From NCBI RefSeq assembly GCF_014652575.1, contig NZ_BMZB01000001.1, forward strand, positions 496,001 through 560,000: a stretch of DNA of 64,000 bases, in the 5' to 3' direction. A program made the translations under genes and the position numbers. This document shows, piece by piece, positions 56,717 to 64,000 of the stretch (position 1 is the stretch's first letter; each line of letters opens with the position of its first letter). The stretch is from Asticcacaulis endophyticus (lineage in GTDB: Bacteria; Pseudomonadota; Alphaproteobacteria; Caulobacterales; Caulobacteraceae). A model generated the notes under the pieces. That model had not been told where the DNA came from and did not search any database. It saw nothing but the letters and a program-made list of their open reading frames with translations.

Positions 56717-57337
56717 TCAGATGTCGAACAGACGCTGACGGTCGGCCATGCTGCGCACCGACACGTTCATATCGGTCACCAGACCATTGGCGATCGAGTA
56801 CACCCAGCCATGAATGGCGACCTGATGGCCCTGCACCCAGGCCGAGTGAATGATCGGATTGACGGACACATTACGCACCTGCGCGATGACGTTCAGCTCA
56901 CACAGCCGGTCGATCTTGGCATTATCGTCGTCAAACGCTGACAGTTCATGGCGATGATTATGGGCGACATCGCGTATAGGCGACAACCAGTGATCGATCA
57001 GGCCATGATCCTTGGAATCGATAGCGGCCCGCACCCCGCCGCAGCCATAGTGGCCAACGACCAGCACATGCTTTACCTTAAGCACATGGACGGCATATTG
57101 CAGCACCGACAGGTAGTTGGCGTCCTGAGCCGGGGCCAGATTGGCGACATTGCGATGAACAAACAGCTCACCCGGATCGAGATTGACGATTTCATTGGCG
57201 GGCACGCGCGAGTCCGAGCAGCCAATCCATAAATAGTCCGGCGCCTGCTGGCGCACCAACCGCGAAAAGAAATCGGGATCGACGCGGGTTTTTTCGCGCG
57301 CCCATAGGCGGTTATTTTCAATGAGGCTGTCAACCAT
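56717..57337 (-). CDS. can: Beta-class carbonic anhydrase
   Basis: 206 residues. Zinc ligands C40 (in CSDSRV), H96 and C99 (GHYGCGG) and the Asp42-Arg44 dyad are present, so the enzyme can interconvert CO2 and bicarbonate in the cytoplasm. The start MVDSLIENNR is standard for the family. Upstream, the 13-base TCACTGAGAGAAA is repeated at 57353 and 57371, perhaps a regulatory site. Confidence 0.95.
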   Translation of the reverse strand: MVDSLIENNRLWAREKTRVDPDFFSRLVRQQAPDYLWIGCSDSRVPANEIVNLDPGELFVHRNVANLAPAQDANYLSVLQYAVHVLKVKHVLVVGHYGCGGVRAAIDSKDHGLIDHWLSPIRDVAHNHRHELSAFDDDNAKIDRLCELNVIAQVRNVSVNPIIHSAWVQGHQVAIHGWVYSIANGLVTDMNVSVRSMADRQRLFDI

Positions 57338-57352
57338 ATCGCGGTGTCCTTT

Positions 57353-57383
57353 TCACTGAGAGAAACTACGTCACTGAGAGAAA
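57353..57383. repeat. 13-base direct repeat upstream of carbonic anhydrase
   Basis: TCACTGAGAGAAA occurs at 57353-57365 and 57371-57383, 18 bases apart, within 50 bases of the start codon. It is a short local duplication or a regulatory half-site pair. Confidence 0.7.
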
Positions 57384-57444
57384 GTACTGGCGAGATAAGG
57401 CCAAGCCGCACCCCTGACAACCCCAAAAATGGTAAATGACGTGC

Positions 57445-57696
57445 CTATCCGATAAGGCCGCGGACAAAACCGATCACGATAGCGATCCCCTCGACCGCTT
57501 TGGTTAAACCCACATCCATAAAGGCCCCGGCCTTAGTGAACGAGCCTTCTTTCAGCAGCAGGATCAGCAGCACCGCCCCAAGAAGACTTAATATCCCCGA
57601 CAAAACATTGATCAGGCTTTGGGTCGGCGATACGGATTTACCCGAGGCATAGGAATCGACCCCTTCAGCGCGGCGCGTCATAGCTTGAAATTTCAT
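57445..57696 (-). CDS. Small uncharacterised membrane protein
   Basis: 83 residues from MKFQAMTRRAEG, with GGGGG upstream of this ATG; a start 12 codons earlier is open but has no ribosome site. It has a polar N-terminus, one clear membrane helix (about 28-48, VLSGILSLLGAVLLILLL) and a second weaker one at the C-terminus (EGIAIVIGFVRGLIG). No family is recognised. It stands alone between divergent can and the MFS gene. Confidence 0.55.
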   Translation of the reverse strand: MKFQAMTRRAEGVDSYASGKSVSPTQSLINVLSGILSLLGAVLLILLLKEGSFTKAGAFMDVGLTKAVEGIAIVIGFVRGLIG

Positions 57697-57876
57697 CGCA
57701 AAACCCCCGTTCACAAAACCCCCGTCTGGCATCCGTGCAAAGCTTACACGGCTTAAGATAAATTACCACGAAGTTTCTGTGAAATCATCCGGTGTTACAG
57801 CGCCTGCCACAAAACACTTGTCATTGCTGAGCCTGTTTGCCAGACAAGGTGAACAAAATCAGGGAAAACCGTTCAC

Positions 57877-59562
57877 ATGGCCAATGACAGCGCACCTGCC
57901 ACTACCGAAAACGGCGGCAAAAAATCAGGACTCAGAACCATTGTCGCGGCGTCGGCAGCGGGCACGACCTTTGAATGGTATGATTTCTTCATCTTCGGCA
58001 CCCTGACCAGCATCATCACCAAAAACTTTTTCAGCGGCCTGTCGGATACGGCGGGCATGATTTTGGCGCTGCTGACCTTTGCGCTCGGCTTTATGTCGCG
58101 TCCGCTGGGGGCCCTGATTTTTGGCCATATAGGCGATCGCAAAGGCCGCAAAGGCACGTTTTTATACACCATACTGATCATGGGTATAGCCACCGTTCTG
58201 ATCGGGTTTTTGCCAACCTTTGAACAGGCCGGGATCGTCGCACCCCTGCTTTTGATGGCCCTGCGCATCGTTCAGGGTATCGCCATGGGCGGGGAATATG
58301 GCGGGGCCGCCATCTATGTCGCCGAACATGCGCCCGCCGATAAGCGCGGCGCGTTCACAAGCTGGATTCAGACCTCAGCCGGCCTTGGGCTGATTGCGGC
58401 CCTGGCGGTCATTCTGGTGACGCGCACCCTCACCGGCGAAGAGGCGTTCGCCGACTGGGGCTGGCGCATCCCGTTCATTATCTCAATCGGCCTTTTGGCG
58501 GTTTCGGTCTATGTGCGCACCAAGACGGCGGAAAGCCCGTCGTTCAAGGCCCTGCACGATAAGGGCGCGGTCGTCAAAGACCCGTTCCGCCAGAGCTTTG
58601 GCAAATGGAGCAATCTGAAAAAGGTTCTGATCGCCCTGTTTGCGTTCATGACCGCGCAGGGTGTGGTCTGGTACACCACCTTTTTCTACACGCAGGTTTT
58701 TCTGGAAAAGACCGTCAGGCTTGAACCCGCCACCATCAATTATCTGGTCATGGCCATGACCGTGCTGAGCGCGCCGCTCTATATTTTCTTTGGCTCTCTG
58801 TCGGACAAGATCGGGCGTAAAAAAGTCATGGTCACCGGTATCGCTGTGGCGGTGATCAGCTTCTTCCCCGGCTTTCATATGATGGTAAAGTTTGCCAATC
58901 CGGCGCTGGATCAGGCCATATCAAAGACTCCGGTGCTGATTTTTGCCGACCCGCGCGATTGCTCGGTGCAGTTTGACCCGGTCGGTAAGGCCCAGTTCAC
59001 CTCCCCCTGCGATCTGGCCAAAGGGATTGTGACCAATCTGGGTGTGCCCTATCAAAGCCGCGCCTCTGAACCCGGTGCTGTGGCCGCGACCGTGCAGATC
59101 GGCACGGAAATGGTCGCCATTCGCTCCGGTGCCGGTCTTGAACCGGCTGAGGTCCGCGACCTTAAGCTTCAGGCCACCACTCAGATCAAGGCCGCCCTGA
59201 TTGCCGCCGGTTACCCTGAGAAAGCCGACCCGAAGCGGGCCAATCTGTGGGGTGTATTTGCCGTGCTGATGGTCTTTGCGCTGGGGGCGACCGCCCTTTA
59301 CGGGCCGATGGCGTCGATGCTGGTTGAGATGTTCCCCACCAATGTGCGTTATACGGCGCTCAGCCTGCCCTACAATATCGGCACCGGCTGGTTCGGAGGG
59401 CTGCTGCCTGCCATATCGTTTTCGATGGTGGCGGGCTCCGGCAATATTTATTTCGGCCTGTGGTATCCGGTCATTATCGGGTCATTGGCGGTCGTGGTAG
59501 CCCTTCTGTGCCTTAAGGACTATACGGGGCGCGACCTGGACACTATCCCGGATGATGAATAG
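57877..59562 (+). CDS. MFS transporter, metabolite:H+ symporter (MHS) type
   Basis: 561 residues, twelve membrane helices. The N-terminus ASAAGTTFEWYDFFIFG and the loop motif GHIGDRKGRKG are typical of the MHS family (ProP, KgtP, ShiA), which import organic acids or osmolytes with protons. GGEYGGAAIYVAEHAP is the second family motif. A polar insertion of about 100 residues lies between helices VIII-IX and X (about 340-445, including ADPRDCSVQF and a helical EVRDLKLQ segment), larger than in E. coli members. Two cysteines in it (CSVQF and PCDLA) could pair. The substrate is not predictable. The start is preceded by a weak site. Confidence 0.88.
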   Translation: MANDSAPATTENGGKKSGLRTIVAASAAGTTFEWYDFFIFGTLTSIITKNFFSGLSDTAGMILALLTFALGFMSRPLGALIFGHIGDRKGRKGTFLYTILIMGIATVLIGFLPTFEQAGIVAPLLLMALRIVQGIAMGGEYGGAAIYVAEHAPADKRGAFTSWIQTSAGLGLIAALAVILVTRTLTGEEAFADWGWRIPFIISIGLLAVSVYVRTKTAESPSFKALHDKGAVVKDPFRQSFGKWSNLKKVLIALFAFMTAQGVVWYTTFFYTQVFLEKTVRLEPATINYLVMAMTVLSAPLYIFFGSLSDKIGRKKVMVTGIAVAVISFFPGFHMMVKFANPALDQAISKTPVLIFADPRDCSVQFDPVGKAQFTSPCDLAKGIVTNLGVPYQSRASEPGAVAATVQIGTEMVAIRSGAGLEPAEVRDLKLQATTQIKAALIAAGYPEKADPKRANLWGVFAVLMVFALGATALYGPMASMLVEMFPTNVRYTALSLPYNIGTGWFGGLLPAISFSMVAGSGNIYFGLWYPVIIGSLAVVVALLCLKDYTGRDLDTIPDDE

Positions 59563-59568
59563 GCTGAG

Positions 59569-59614
59569 AGCGCATCCCAAAAGTGTGACGCGGTTTTTGG
59601 ATTCAGATGCGCGT
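59569..59614. repeat. Dispersed palindromic repeat (type C/D relative)
   Basis: Outer arms AGCGCATC / GATGCGCG and inner arms CCAAAA / TTTTTGG, like the unit at 20868. It is followed by a tandem ATGCGCGTCAA duplication (about 59606-59628). Confidence 0.65.
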
Positions 59615-59632
59615 CAAATGCGCGTCAAATAA

Positions 59633-59663
59633 CCGTTTAGAGCGTCTATGACGCTCTAAACGG
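59633..59663. terminator. Perfect stem-loop between convergent MFS and glucokinase-like genes
   Basis: 13-base arms CCGTTTAGAGCGT / ACGCTCTAAACGG with a CTATG loop. It overlaps the stop codon region of the minus-strand gene. There is no U-tract on either side, so it may act as a transcript 3'-end stabiliser rather than a classical terminator. Confidence 0.5.
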
Positions 59664-60621
59664 GCATAAGATCAGGGTCAAACAGGGTCGTAAGCCCTAA
59701 GATTTCCATCTCACTGGCCTTGGTGCGATAGACCGGAATCCCTTTCAGGAAGCTGATCACCCGGCCCTTATCGTAAAAACGGGTCGCAAACGCCTCAATA
59801 TCAAACAGGTCGCCAACAAGGTCGCCGATCCCACCCGACAGGTAAATCCCGCCGCGCGCGCCCATCATCAGGGCTGCATCCGCCGCCATCGCCGCATACC
59901 AGCCCATAGCGAGGGCAATGGCGCGTTTTGAACGCTCATCTTCGGCATAGGCGCGCGCCACAATCTCTTCGGGTGGCGGCGTCGGCACATCGTCCTTGTC
60001 CAGCAGCGCCAGACAGCGCCAGATTTCAGCCAGACCGGCAATCGACACCGCCCGCTCGCGCGATACGTGACCGAACTTTTTCACCATCAGTTCCAGTACC
60101 GCCGCCTCTTCGGCGTTGGTTGCGGACAGGTCTGTATGCCCCCCTTCAGACGGCATGGCCGTCCAGTTACCCATGCCGTCCGGCACCAGAAGTGCTACCC
60201 CCAGCCCGTGCTCAGGCCCGATGACGGCGATCGGCTGATCCGGTGTGGCATCGCCCCCGAACAGCTTTTCACGCTCATGGGGCTCAAGCTGTGGCACCGC
60301 CAGCGCCTTAGCCACCAGATTGTTGACGATATTGAGACGCTGAATCCCCAGAAGGTTACGGATATCTCCGCGTTTCAGGTGAAACCCGTAACGCACCAGC
60401 TCAACCACGCCATTGGTTTCCCAGCCCGAAGTCGAAAAAGCCGCCCCCCTCAGACGCGGATTACCGTTCGCCGACAGGAACTCCATGATATCGGCATTAA
60501 ACTCATCAAGGCTTGAGCACGTATAGTGCATGAACGCGCCCGGACGTTCGCCCGGACGGGCCAAAGCCAGTTTCAGATAGTCGCCGCTTGAGATATCACT
60601 TAAGAGTACCGATTGTACCAT
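59656..60621 (-). CDS. Glucokinase-family protein lacking key catalytic residues
   Basis: 321 residues with the Glk layout: a middle region NLLGIQRLNIVNNLVAKALA, GPEHGLGVALLVPDG, SEGGHTDLSATN and GGIYLSGGIGDLVGDL. Two hallmarks differ: the ATP-phosphate loop DIGGTN reads DISSGD at the N-terminus, and the catalytic base Asp of the N-D-F motif reads Asn101 (VNNLVA). Glucose phosphorylation is therefore doubtful; a sensing or structural role is possible. The divergent promoter has a LacI-type operator match at 60671. If instead it works, it would feed glucose into the Entner-Doudoroff route. Confidence 0.75.
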   Translation of the reverse strand: MVQSVLLSDISSGDYLKLALARPGERPGAFMHYTCSSLDEFNADIMEFLSANGNPRLRGAAFSTSGWETNGVVELVRYGFHLKRGDIRNLLGIQRLNIVNNLVAKALAVPQLEPHEREKLFGGDATPDQPIAVIGPEHGLGVALLVPDGMGNWTAMPSEGGHTDLSATNAEEAAVLELMVKKFGHVSRERAVSIAGLAEIWRCLALLDKDDVPTPPPEEIVARAYAEDERSKRAIALAMGWYAAMAADAALMMGARGGIYLSGGIGDLVGDLFDIEAFATRFYDKGRVISFLKGIPVYRTKASEMEILGLTTLFDPDLMPV

Positions 60622-60670
60622 GTTCCTGTATGTCCCTGTATCTTATGTCCATTTTAGGACTCTCTTTATG

Positions 60671-60684
60671 TGTTAGCGCTCACA
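60671..60684. promoter_or_regulatory. Candidate LacI-family operator
   Basis: TGTTAGCGCTCACA matches the palindrome TGTTAGCGCTAACA at 13 of 14 positions. It lies 50 bases upstream of the glucokinase-like start and 82 bases before trpF. A sugar-responsive LacI-type repressor acting on the glucokinase-like gene is the most natural reading. Confidence 0.5.
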
Positions 60685-60765
60685 GTAGGCGATAAGTCTT
60701 GATTAATCTTAAAAGCTACCGCAAATGAGCGCGAAATACGGCCAAAAATGCGGTATCTGCTTCTC

Positions 60766-61428
60766 ATGACTATATTAGCAAAAATCTGCGGCATTAACAG
60801 CTTTATGGCCGCACAGACGGCTATTGATAATGACGCGGACCTGCTAGGCTTCATCTATTTCAGTAAAAGCCCGCGTCATCTGCCGATCGACAGCGCACAC
60901 GCCTTAATGCAGCAGGCACGGCAACACGCCTCCATGCGCGCGAACAAAGTCAATTTAGTCAGCGTCGTGGTAAACCCTGACAATGAACTTCTGGATCACA
61001 TTGGACGCGAGCTTAAGCCTGATTTCATCCAGCTTCACGGCCATGAAACGCCGGAACGGGTCGCCGATATCCGTGCCCGCCTGAATGTGCCGCTGATCAA
61101 GGCCATCAGCGTATCTTCAAAAGACGATGTGACCGCCGCCCGCGCCTATGAACCGCTGGTAGCGCACATGCTGTTTGATGCCAAACCCCCAAAAGATGCG
61201 GCCCTGCCCGGTGGGGTCGGAGCCAAGTTCGACTGGACGCTGATGGAGGGCTACAAAGGCTCGGCCCCATGGTTTCTGGCCGGCGGGCTTGATCCGTGGA
61301 ATGTGGCCGACGCCATCATCACCGCAAAAGCACCCATGGTGGATGTTTCCTCTGGTGTAGAGCGCGGTCCTGGCTTAAAAGACGCCTCCCTGATCTCAAA
61401 CTTTCTTAAGGCCGTAAAAGGCATTTAG
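60766..61428 (+). CDS. trpF: Phosphoribosylanthranilate isomerase
   Basis: Third step of the chorismate-to-tryptophan branch. From MTILAKICGIN the protein has 220 residues; an in-frame ATG 18 bases earlier is less family-like. The catalytic Cys is C8 (KICGI) and the Asp sits in VDVSSGVE near residue 192; FIQLHGHETPERV and WFLAGGLDPWNV complete the TIM-barrel pattern. It leads trpF-trpB-trpA-accD, the common alphaproteobacterial order. Confidence 0.95.
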   Translation: MTILAKICGINSFMAAQTAIDNDADLLGFIYFSKSPRHLPIDSAHALMQQARQHASMRANKVNLVSVVVNPDNELLDHIGRELKPDFIQLHGHETPERVADIRARLNVPLIKAISVSSKDDVTAARAYEPLVAHMLFDAKPPKDAALPGGVGAKFDWTLMEGYKGSAPWFLAGGLDPWNVADAIITAKAPMVDVSSGVERGPGLKDASLISNFLKAVKGI

Positions 61429-61457
61429 AACTGATTGACCCATAAAGGAATGCCTCC

Positions 61458-62702
61458 GTGTCCACTGAGTTATCCGAACCGGCTGTTTTGTCCAACAGCT
61501 ATAATCTGCCGGACGCCAAGGGGCGTTTTGGTGATTTCGGCGGGCTTTATGTGCCCGAAACCCTCATGCCGCTCGTGCTCGAACTGACGCAGGCGTGGGA
61601 AGACGCGAAAAAAGACGAAACCTTCTGGGCGGAATATCATAGCCTTCTGAAATTCTTTGTGGGCCGCCCGTCGCCGCTCTATTTTGCTGAGCGCCTGACC
61701 GACTATTACGGCGGGGCCAAGATCTATTTCAAACGCGAAGAGCTGAACCACACCGGCGCGCACAAAATCAATAACTGCATCGGCCAGATCCTGCTGGCCA
61801 AACGCATGGGCCGCACCCGCATTATCGCCGAAACCGGGGCCGGTCAGCATGGTGTGGCCTCAGCCACCGTCTGCGCGCGCTTTGATTTGCCGTGCGTCGT
61901 CTATATGGGCGCGCTTGATGTTGAGCGCCAAAAGCCCAACGTCTTCCGCATGAATCTGCTGGGGGCCACGGTTAATCCTGTAACCGCAGGCAATGGCACG
62001 CTCAAAGACGCCATGAACGAAGCCCTGCGCGACTGGGTGACCAACGTCCACGACACCTATTACATGATCGGCACCGCCGCCGGTATGCACCCCTATCCTG
62101 AGATGGTGCGCGATTTCCAGACCGTGATCGGTAAGGAAACTAAGCAACAGATCATGGAACTGGAAGGCCGCCTGCCCGATGCGGTGATCGCCGCCGTCGG
62201 CGGTGGGTCAAACGCCATTGGCATGTTCCACCCGTTTATTGATGATGAAAACGTCAAACTGATCGGCGTCGAAGCCGCCGGTCATGGTCTTGATGTCTAT
62301 AATGGTCACGCAGCATCTCTGACCGGCGGTCGTCCGGGCGTTCTGCACGGCAACCGCACCTATCTGCTGCAGGATGATGATGGCCAGATCTTAGAGGGCC
62401 ATTCGATTTCGGCAGGCCTTGATTACCCAGGCATCGGGCCGGAGCACGCTCACCTGTTCGATATTGGCCGCGCCCGTTATGTCAGCACGACCGATACCGA
62501 AGCGCTGGAAGCCTTCCAGCTCACCTCACGGCTTGAAGGGATCATACCTGCCCTTGAATGCGCGCACGCCCTGGCGCGGGTGGGTGAGATCGCCAAAGAT
62601 GTGGGTAAGGGCGGGATCGTCGTCCTCAACCTGTCGGGCCGTGGCGACAAAGACATCTTTACGGTGGCAAACGCTATCGGTAAGCCCATGAGTGGTATGT
62701 AG
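61458..62702 (+). CDS. trpB: Tryptophan synthase beta subunit
   Basis: PLP enzyme condensing indole with serine. 414 residues; PLP lysine K103 lies in HTGAHKINN, and [10 protein letters not shown] forms the phosphate loop. It lies 29 bases after trpF and 1 base before trpA, so it is coupled with its channelling partner TrpA. Confidence 0.98.
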   Translation: MSTELSEPAVLSNSYNLPDAKGRFGDFGGLYVPETLMPLVLELTQAWEDAKKDETFWAEYHSLLKFFVGRPSPLYFAERLTDYYGGAKIYFKREELNHTGAHKINNCIGQILLAKRMGRTRIIAETGAGQHGVASATVCARFDLPCVVYMGALDVERQKPNVFRMNLLGATVNPVTAGNGTLKDAMNEALRDWVTNVHDTYYMIGTAAGMHPYPEMVRDFQTVIGKETKQQIMELEGRLPDAVIAAVGGGSNAIGMFHPFIDDENVKLIGVEAAGHGLDVYNGHAASLTGGRPGVLHGNRTYLLQDDDGQILEGHSISAGLDYPGIGPEHAHLFDIGRARYVSTTDTEALEAFQLTSRLEGIIPALECAHALARVGEIAKDVGKGGIVVLNLSGRGDKDIFTVANAIGKPMSGM

Positions 62703-62703
62703 T

Positions 62704-63522
62704 ATGAGCATAGCTAGAATTGACGCCCGCTTCGCCAAACTTAAGGCGGAAAACAAAGCCGCGTTTGTGGCCTATATCATGGCGGGCGACCCCGATGTTG
62801 AGGCCTCGTTTGAGGTGCTCAAAGGTCTGCCCGCGGCGGGTGCCGACATCATCGAACTAGGCTTTCCGTTCTCCGATCCGATGGCCGAAGGCCCGACCAT
62901 TCAGTTGGCGGCCGAGCGTTCGCTCAAATCCGGCACCAAAATGGCCCATGTGTTTGACCTGATTAAGCGGTTCCGCGAACTGGATCAGGATACGCCGCTC
63001 ATCCTGATGGGCTATATGAACCCGGTCGAAAACATGGGCTATGCGCGCTTTGCACAAACCGCCTCTGAGGCCGGTGCCGACGGCGTCATCGTCGTCGATT
63101 GCCCGCCCGAAGAAGCTGACGGCCTGACTGATGCGCTGGATGCCAATGACATGGCGCTGATCCGGCTGGCGACCCCGACTACAGACGATAACCGCCTGAA
63201 AACGCTGGTGAAACGCACCAAGGGTTTTGTCTATTACGTCTCAGTCGCGGGCGTCACCGGCGTCAAGTCGGCCAGTGCCGACAGTGTCAAAGACGCCGTT
63301 GCCCGCGTCCAAAAAGCGTCCGGTTTGCCGGTCGTCGTGGGCTTTGGTATCAAGACGCCAGAGGCCGCCGCCGCCATCGCGCGCGTCGCCGATGGGTCGG
63401 TTGTGGGCTCAGTTCTGGTCGACGCCATCAAAAATTCTTTACCGGAAAAAGCGCCCGTTAACACAAAAGTGCTGGAAACGGCGGCCATTTTGGCTCACGC
63501 TGTCCATACTGCACGGCTATAA
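62704..63522 (+). CDS. trpA: Tryptophan synthase alpha subunit
   Basis: Releases indole from indole-3-glycerol phosphate. From MSIARIDARF (one base after the trpB stop) the protein has 272 residues. Catalytic E51 (ELGFPFSDP) and D58 are present, with AEGPTIQ following. A 4-codon longer frame overlapping trpB is rejected because the coupled ATG has the family start. Confidence 0.97.
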   Translation: MSIARIDARFAKLKAENKAAFVAYIMAGDPDVEASFEVLKGLPAAGADIIELGFPFSDPMAEGPTIQLAAERSLKSGTKMAHVFDLIKRFRELDQDTPLILMGYMNPVENMGYARFAQTASEAGADGVIVVDCPPEEADGLTDALDANDMALIRLATPTTDDNRLKTLVKRTKGFVYYVSVAGVTGVKSASADSVKDAVARVQKASGLPVVVGFGIKTPEAAAAIARVADGSVVGSVLVDAIKNSLPEKAPVNTKVLETAAILAHAVHTARL

Positions 63523-63542
63523 GCGTCCGGAGTTTATCGTAA

Positions 63543-64000
63543 ATGGCTATTGCCGACAAACTGGGTAAGGGTAGAGTATTGCCTACGAACGTCAGATCAG
63601 GTGACAAGGGCGGCGAGCGTCGTGAACGCGGCGGCTGGCTGGCCAAGATTGCACCGGGCGTCTCAAAGCTGGTGTCCAAGCGTGAAACGCCGGAAAATCT
63701 GTGGGTCAAGGACCCCGATACCGGTGAAATGATCTACCGCCCCGATCTGGAGGCCGCCCTTTGGGTCACGCCCAATGGCCGCCATATGCGCCTGAATGCC
63801 GAAACGCGCCTGCGCTATACCTTTGATGATGAGCAGTGGGAAACCATTGAATCGCCAAAAGTTTTCGAAGACCCGTTGAGCTTTTCTGACGGTAAGGCCT
63901 ATACCGAACGCCTGAAAATCGCCCGTGCAAACACCGGCGAAGACGACACCATGGCGATTGGGTATGGCAAGGTTCAGGGCGTGGACTGCGTCGTGCTGGT
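63543..64000 (+). CDS. accD: Acetyl-CoA carboxylase carboxyltransferase beta subunit, partial
   Basis: The first 152 codons of AccD; the gene continues beyond the window. CGGAG lies 12-16 bases before the ATG. The N-terminal region that is a four-Cys zinc ribbon in E. coli reads ENLWVKDPDTGEMIYRPD and then WVTPNGRHMRL: all four cysteines are replaced. Loss of most of this ribbon is known in alphaproteobacterial AccD. The carboxyltransferase part begins with WETIESPKVFEDPL. Its position after trpA is the conserved alphaproteobacterial order (often followed by folC). It makes malonyl-CoA for fatty acids. Confidence 0.92.
   Translation, partial: MAIADKLGKGRVLPTNVRSGDKGGERRERGGWLAKIAPGVSKLVSKRETPENLWVKDPDTGEMIYRPDLEAALWVTPNGRHMRLNAETRLRYTFDDEQWETIESPKVFEDPLSFSDGKAYTERLKIARANTGEDDTMAIGYGKVQGVDCVVL

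Overview
The window looks like chromosome of a Caulobacteraceae member (Alphaproteobacteria), most likely Asticcacaulis or a close relative. The clues are a DivL homologue with tyrosine in place of the phospho-accepting histidine (divL at 15686-18091), two CcrM-type GANTC sites at a candidate dnaA promoter, alphaproteobacterial gene groups (trpF-trpB-trpA-accD, DUF484-xerC, sdhCDAB, SCO1 next to regBA), and a GC content that appears to be in the high fifties percent by eye, lower than Caulobacter or Brevundimonas. The genus is an inference. No rRNA, tRNA, CRISPR array, transposase or phage integrase was seen.

Region by region. 1-15.5 kb: end of a TerC-type membrane protein, a SRAP/YedK DNA-crosslink protein, priA, DUF484-xerC, a lipoprotein, a secreted vWA protein, recQ, a class A penicillin-binding protein, a YgjP-type metalloprotease, an intracellular PHB depolymerase, and a redox module (SCO1 copper chaperone divergent from RegB/RegA). 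15.7-21 kb: divL, creD with a twin-palindrome operator, an HPP-CBS membrane protein and a ferredoxin. 21.4-46 kb is dominated by the TCA cycle: sdhCDAB, mdh, sucCD, sucA (odhA), sucB (odhB) and lpdA. An accessory block of about 6.8 kb (28.1-34.9 kb) sits between mdh and sucC. It contains GNAT and GyrI-like genes, an ArsR regulator with five SRPBCC/AHSA1 domains, a VOC protein and a YceI lipoprotein, then a LytTR regulator divergent from a DUF2306 membrane protein.

45.4-46.6 kb is a small AT-rich islet with two unusual genes. 46.6-55.3 kb (all minus strand) is the replication block mutM, rpsT, dnaA, dnaN, recF, gyrB, with clear intrinsic terminators after rpsT, dnaA and dnaN. 55.4-60.6 kb holds an aldo/keto-reductase-like protein, carbonic anhydrase, a small membrane protein, an MHS-type MFS transporter and a glucokinase-like protein. 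60.7-64 kb is trpF-trpB-trpA-accD, with accD running off the end.

The signals most worth a second look are these: a duplicated hairpin with one compensatory base-pair change in the sucA leader; a 41-nt palindromic element found four times, always beside a TCA-cycle gene; a two-lipoyl-domain E2 of 2-oxoglutarate dehydrogenase with a very recent-looking internal duplication; the ArsR-SRPBCC operon; the AT-rich islet with a possible attenuator; and several enzyme-family members that have lost catalytic or metal-binding residues (DivL ATP-site, AKR, glucokinase-like, PriA zinc site, AccD zinc ribbon). All calls rest on reading the sequence; no database search or folding calculation was run.
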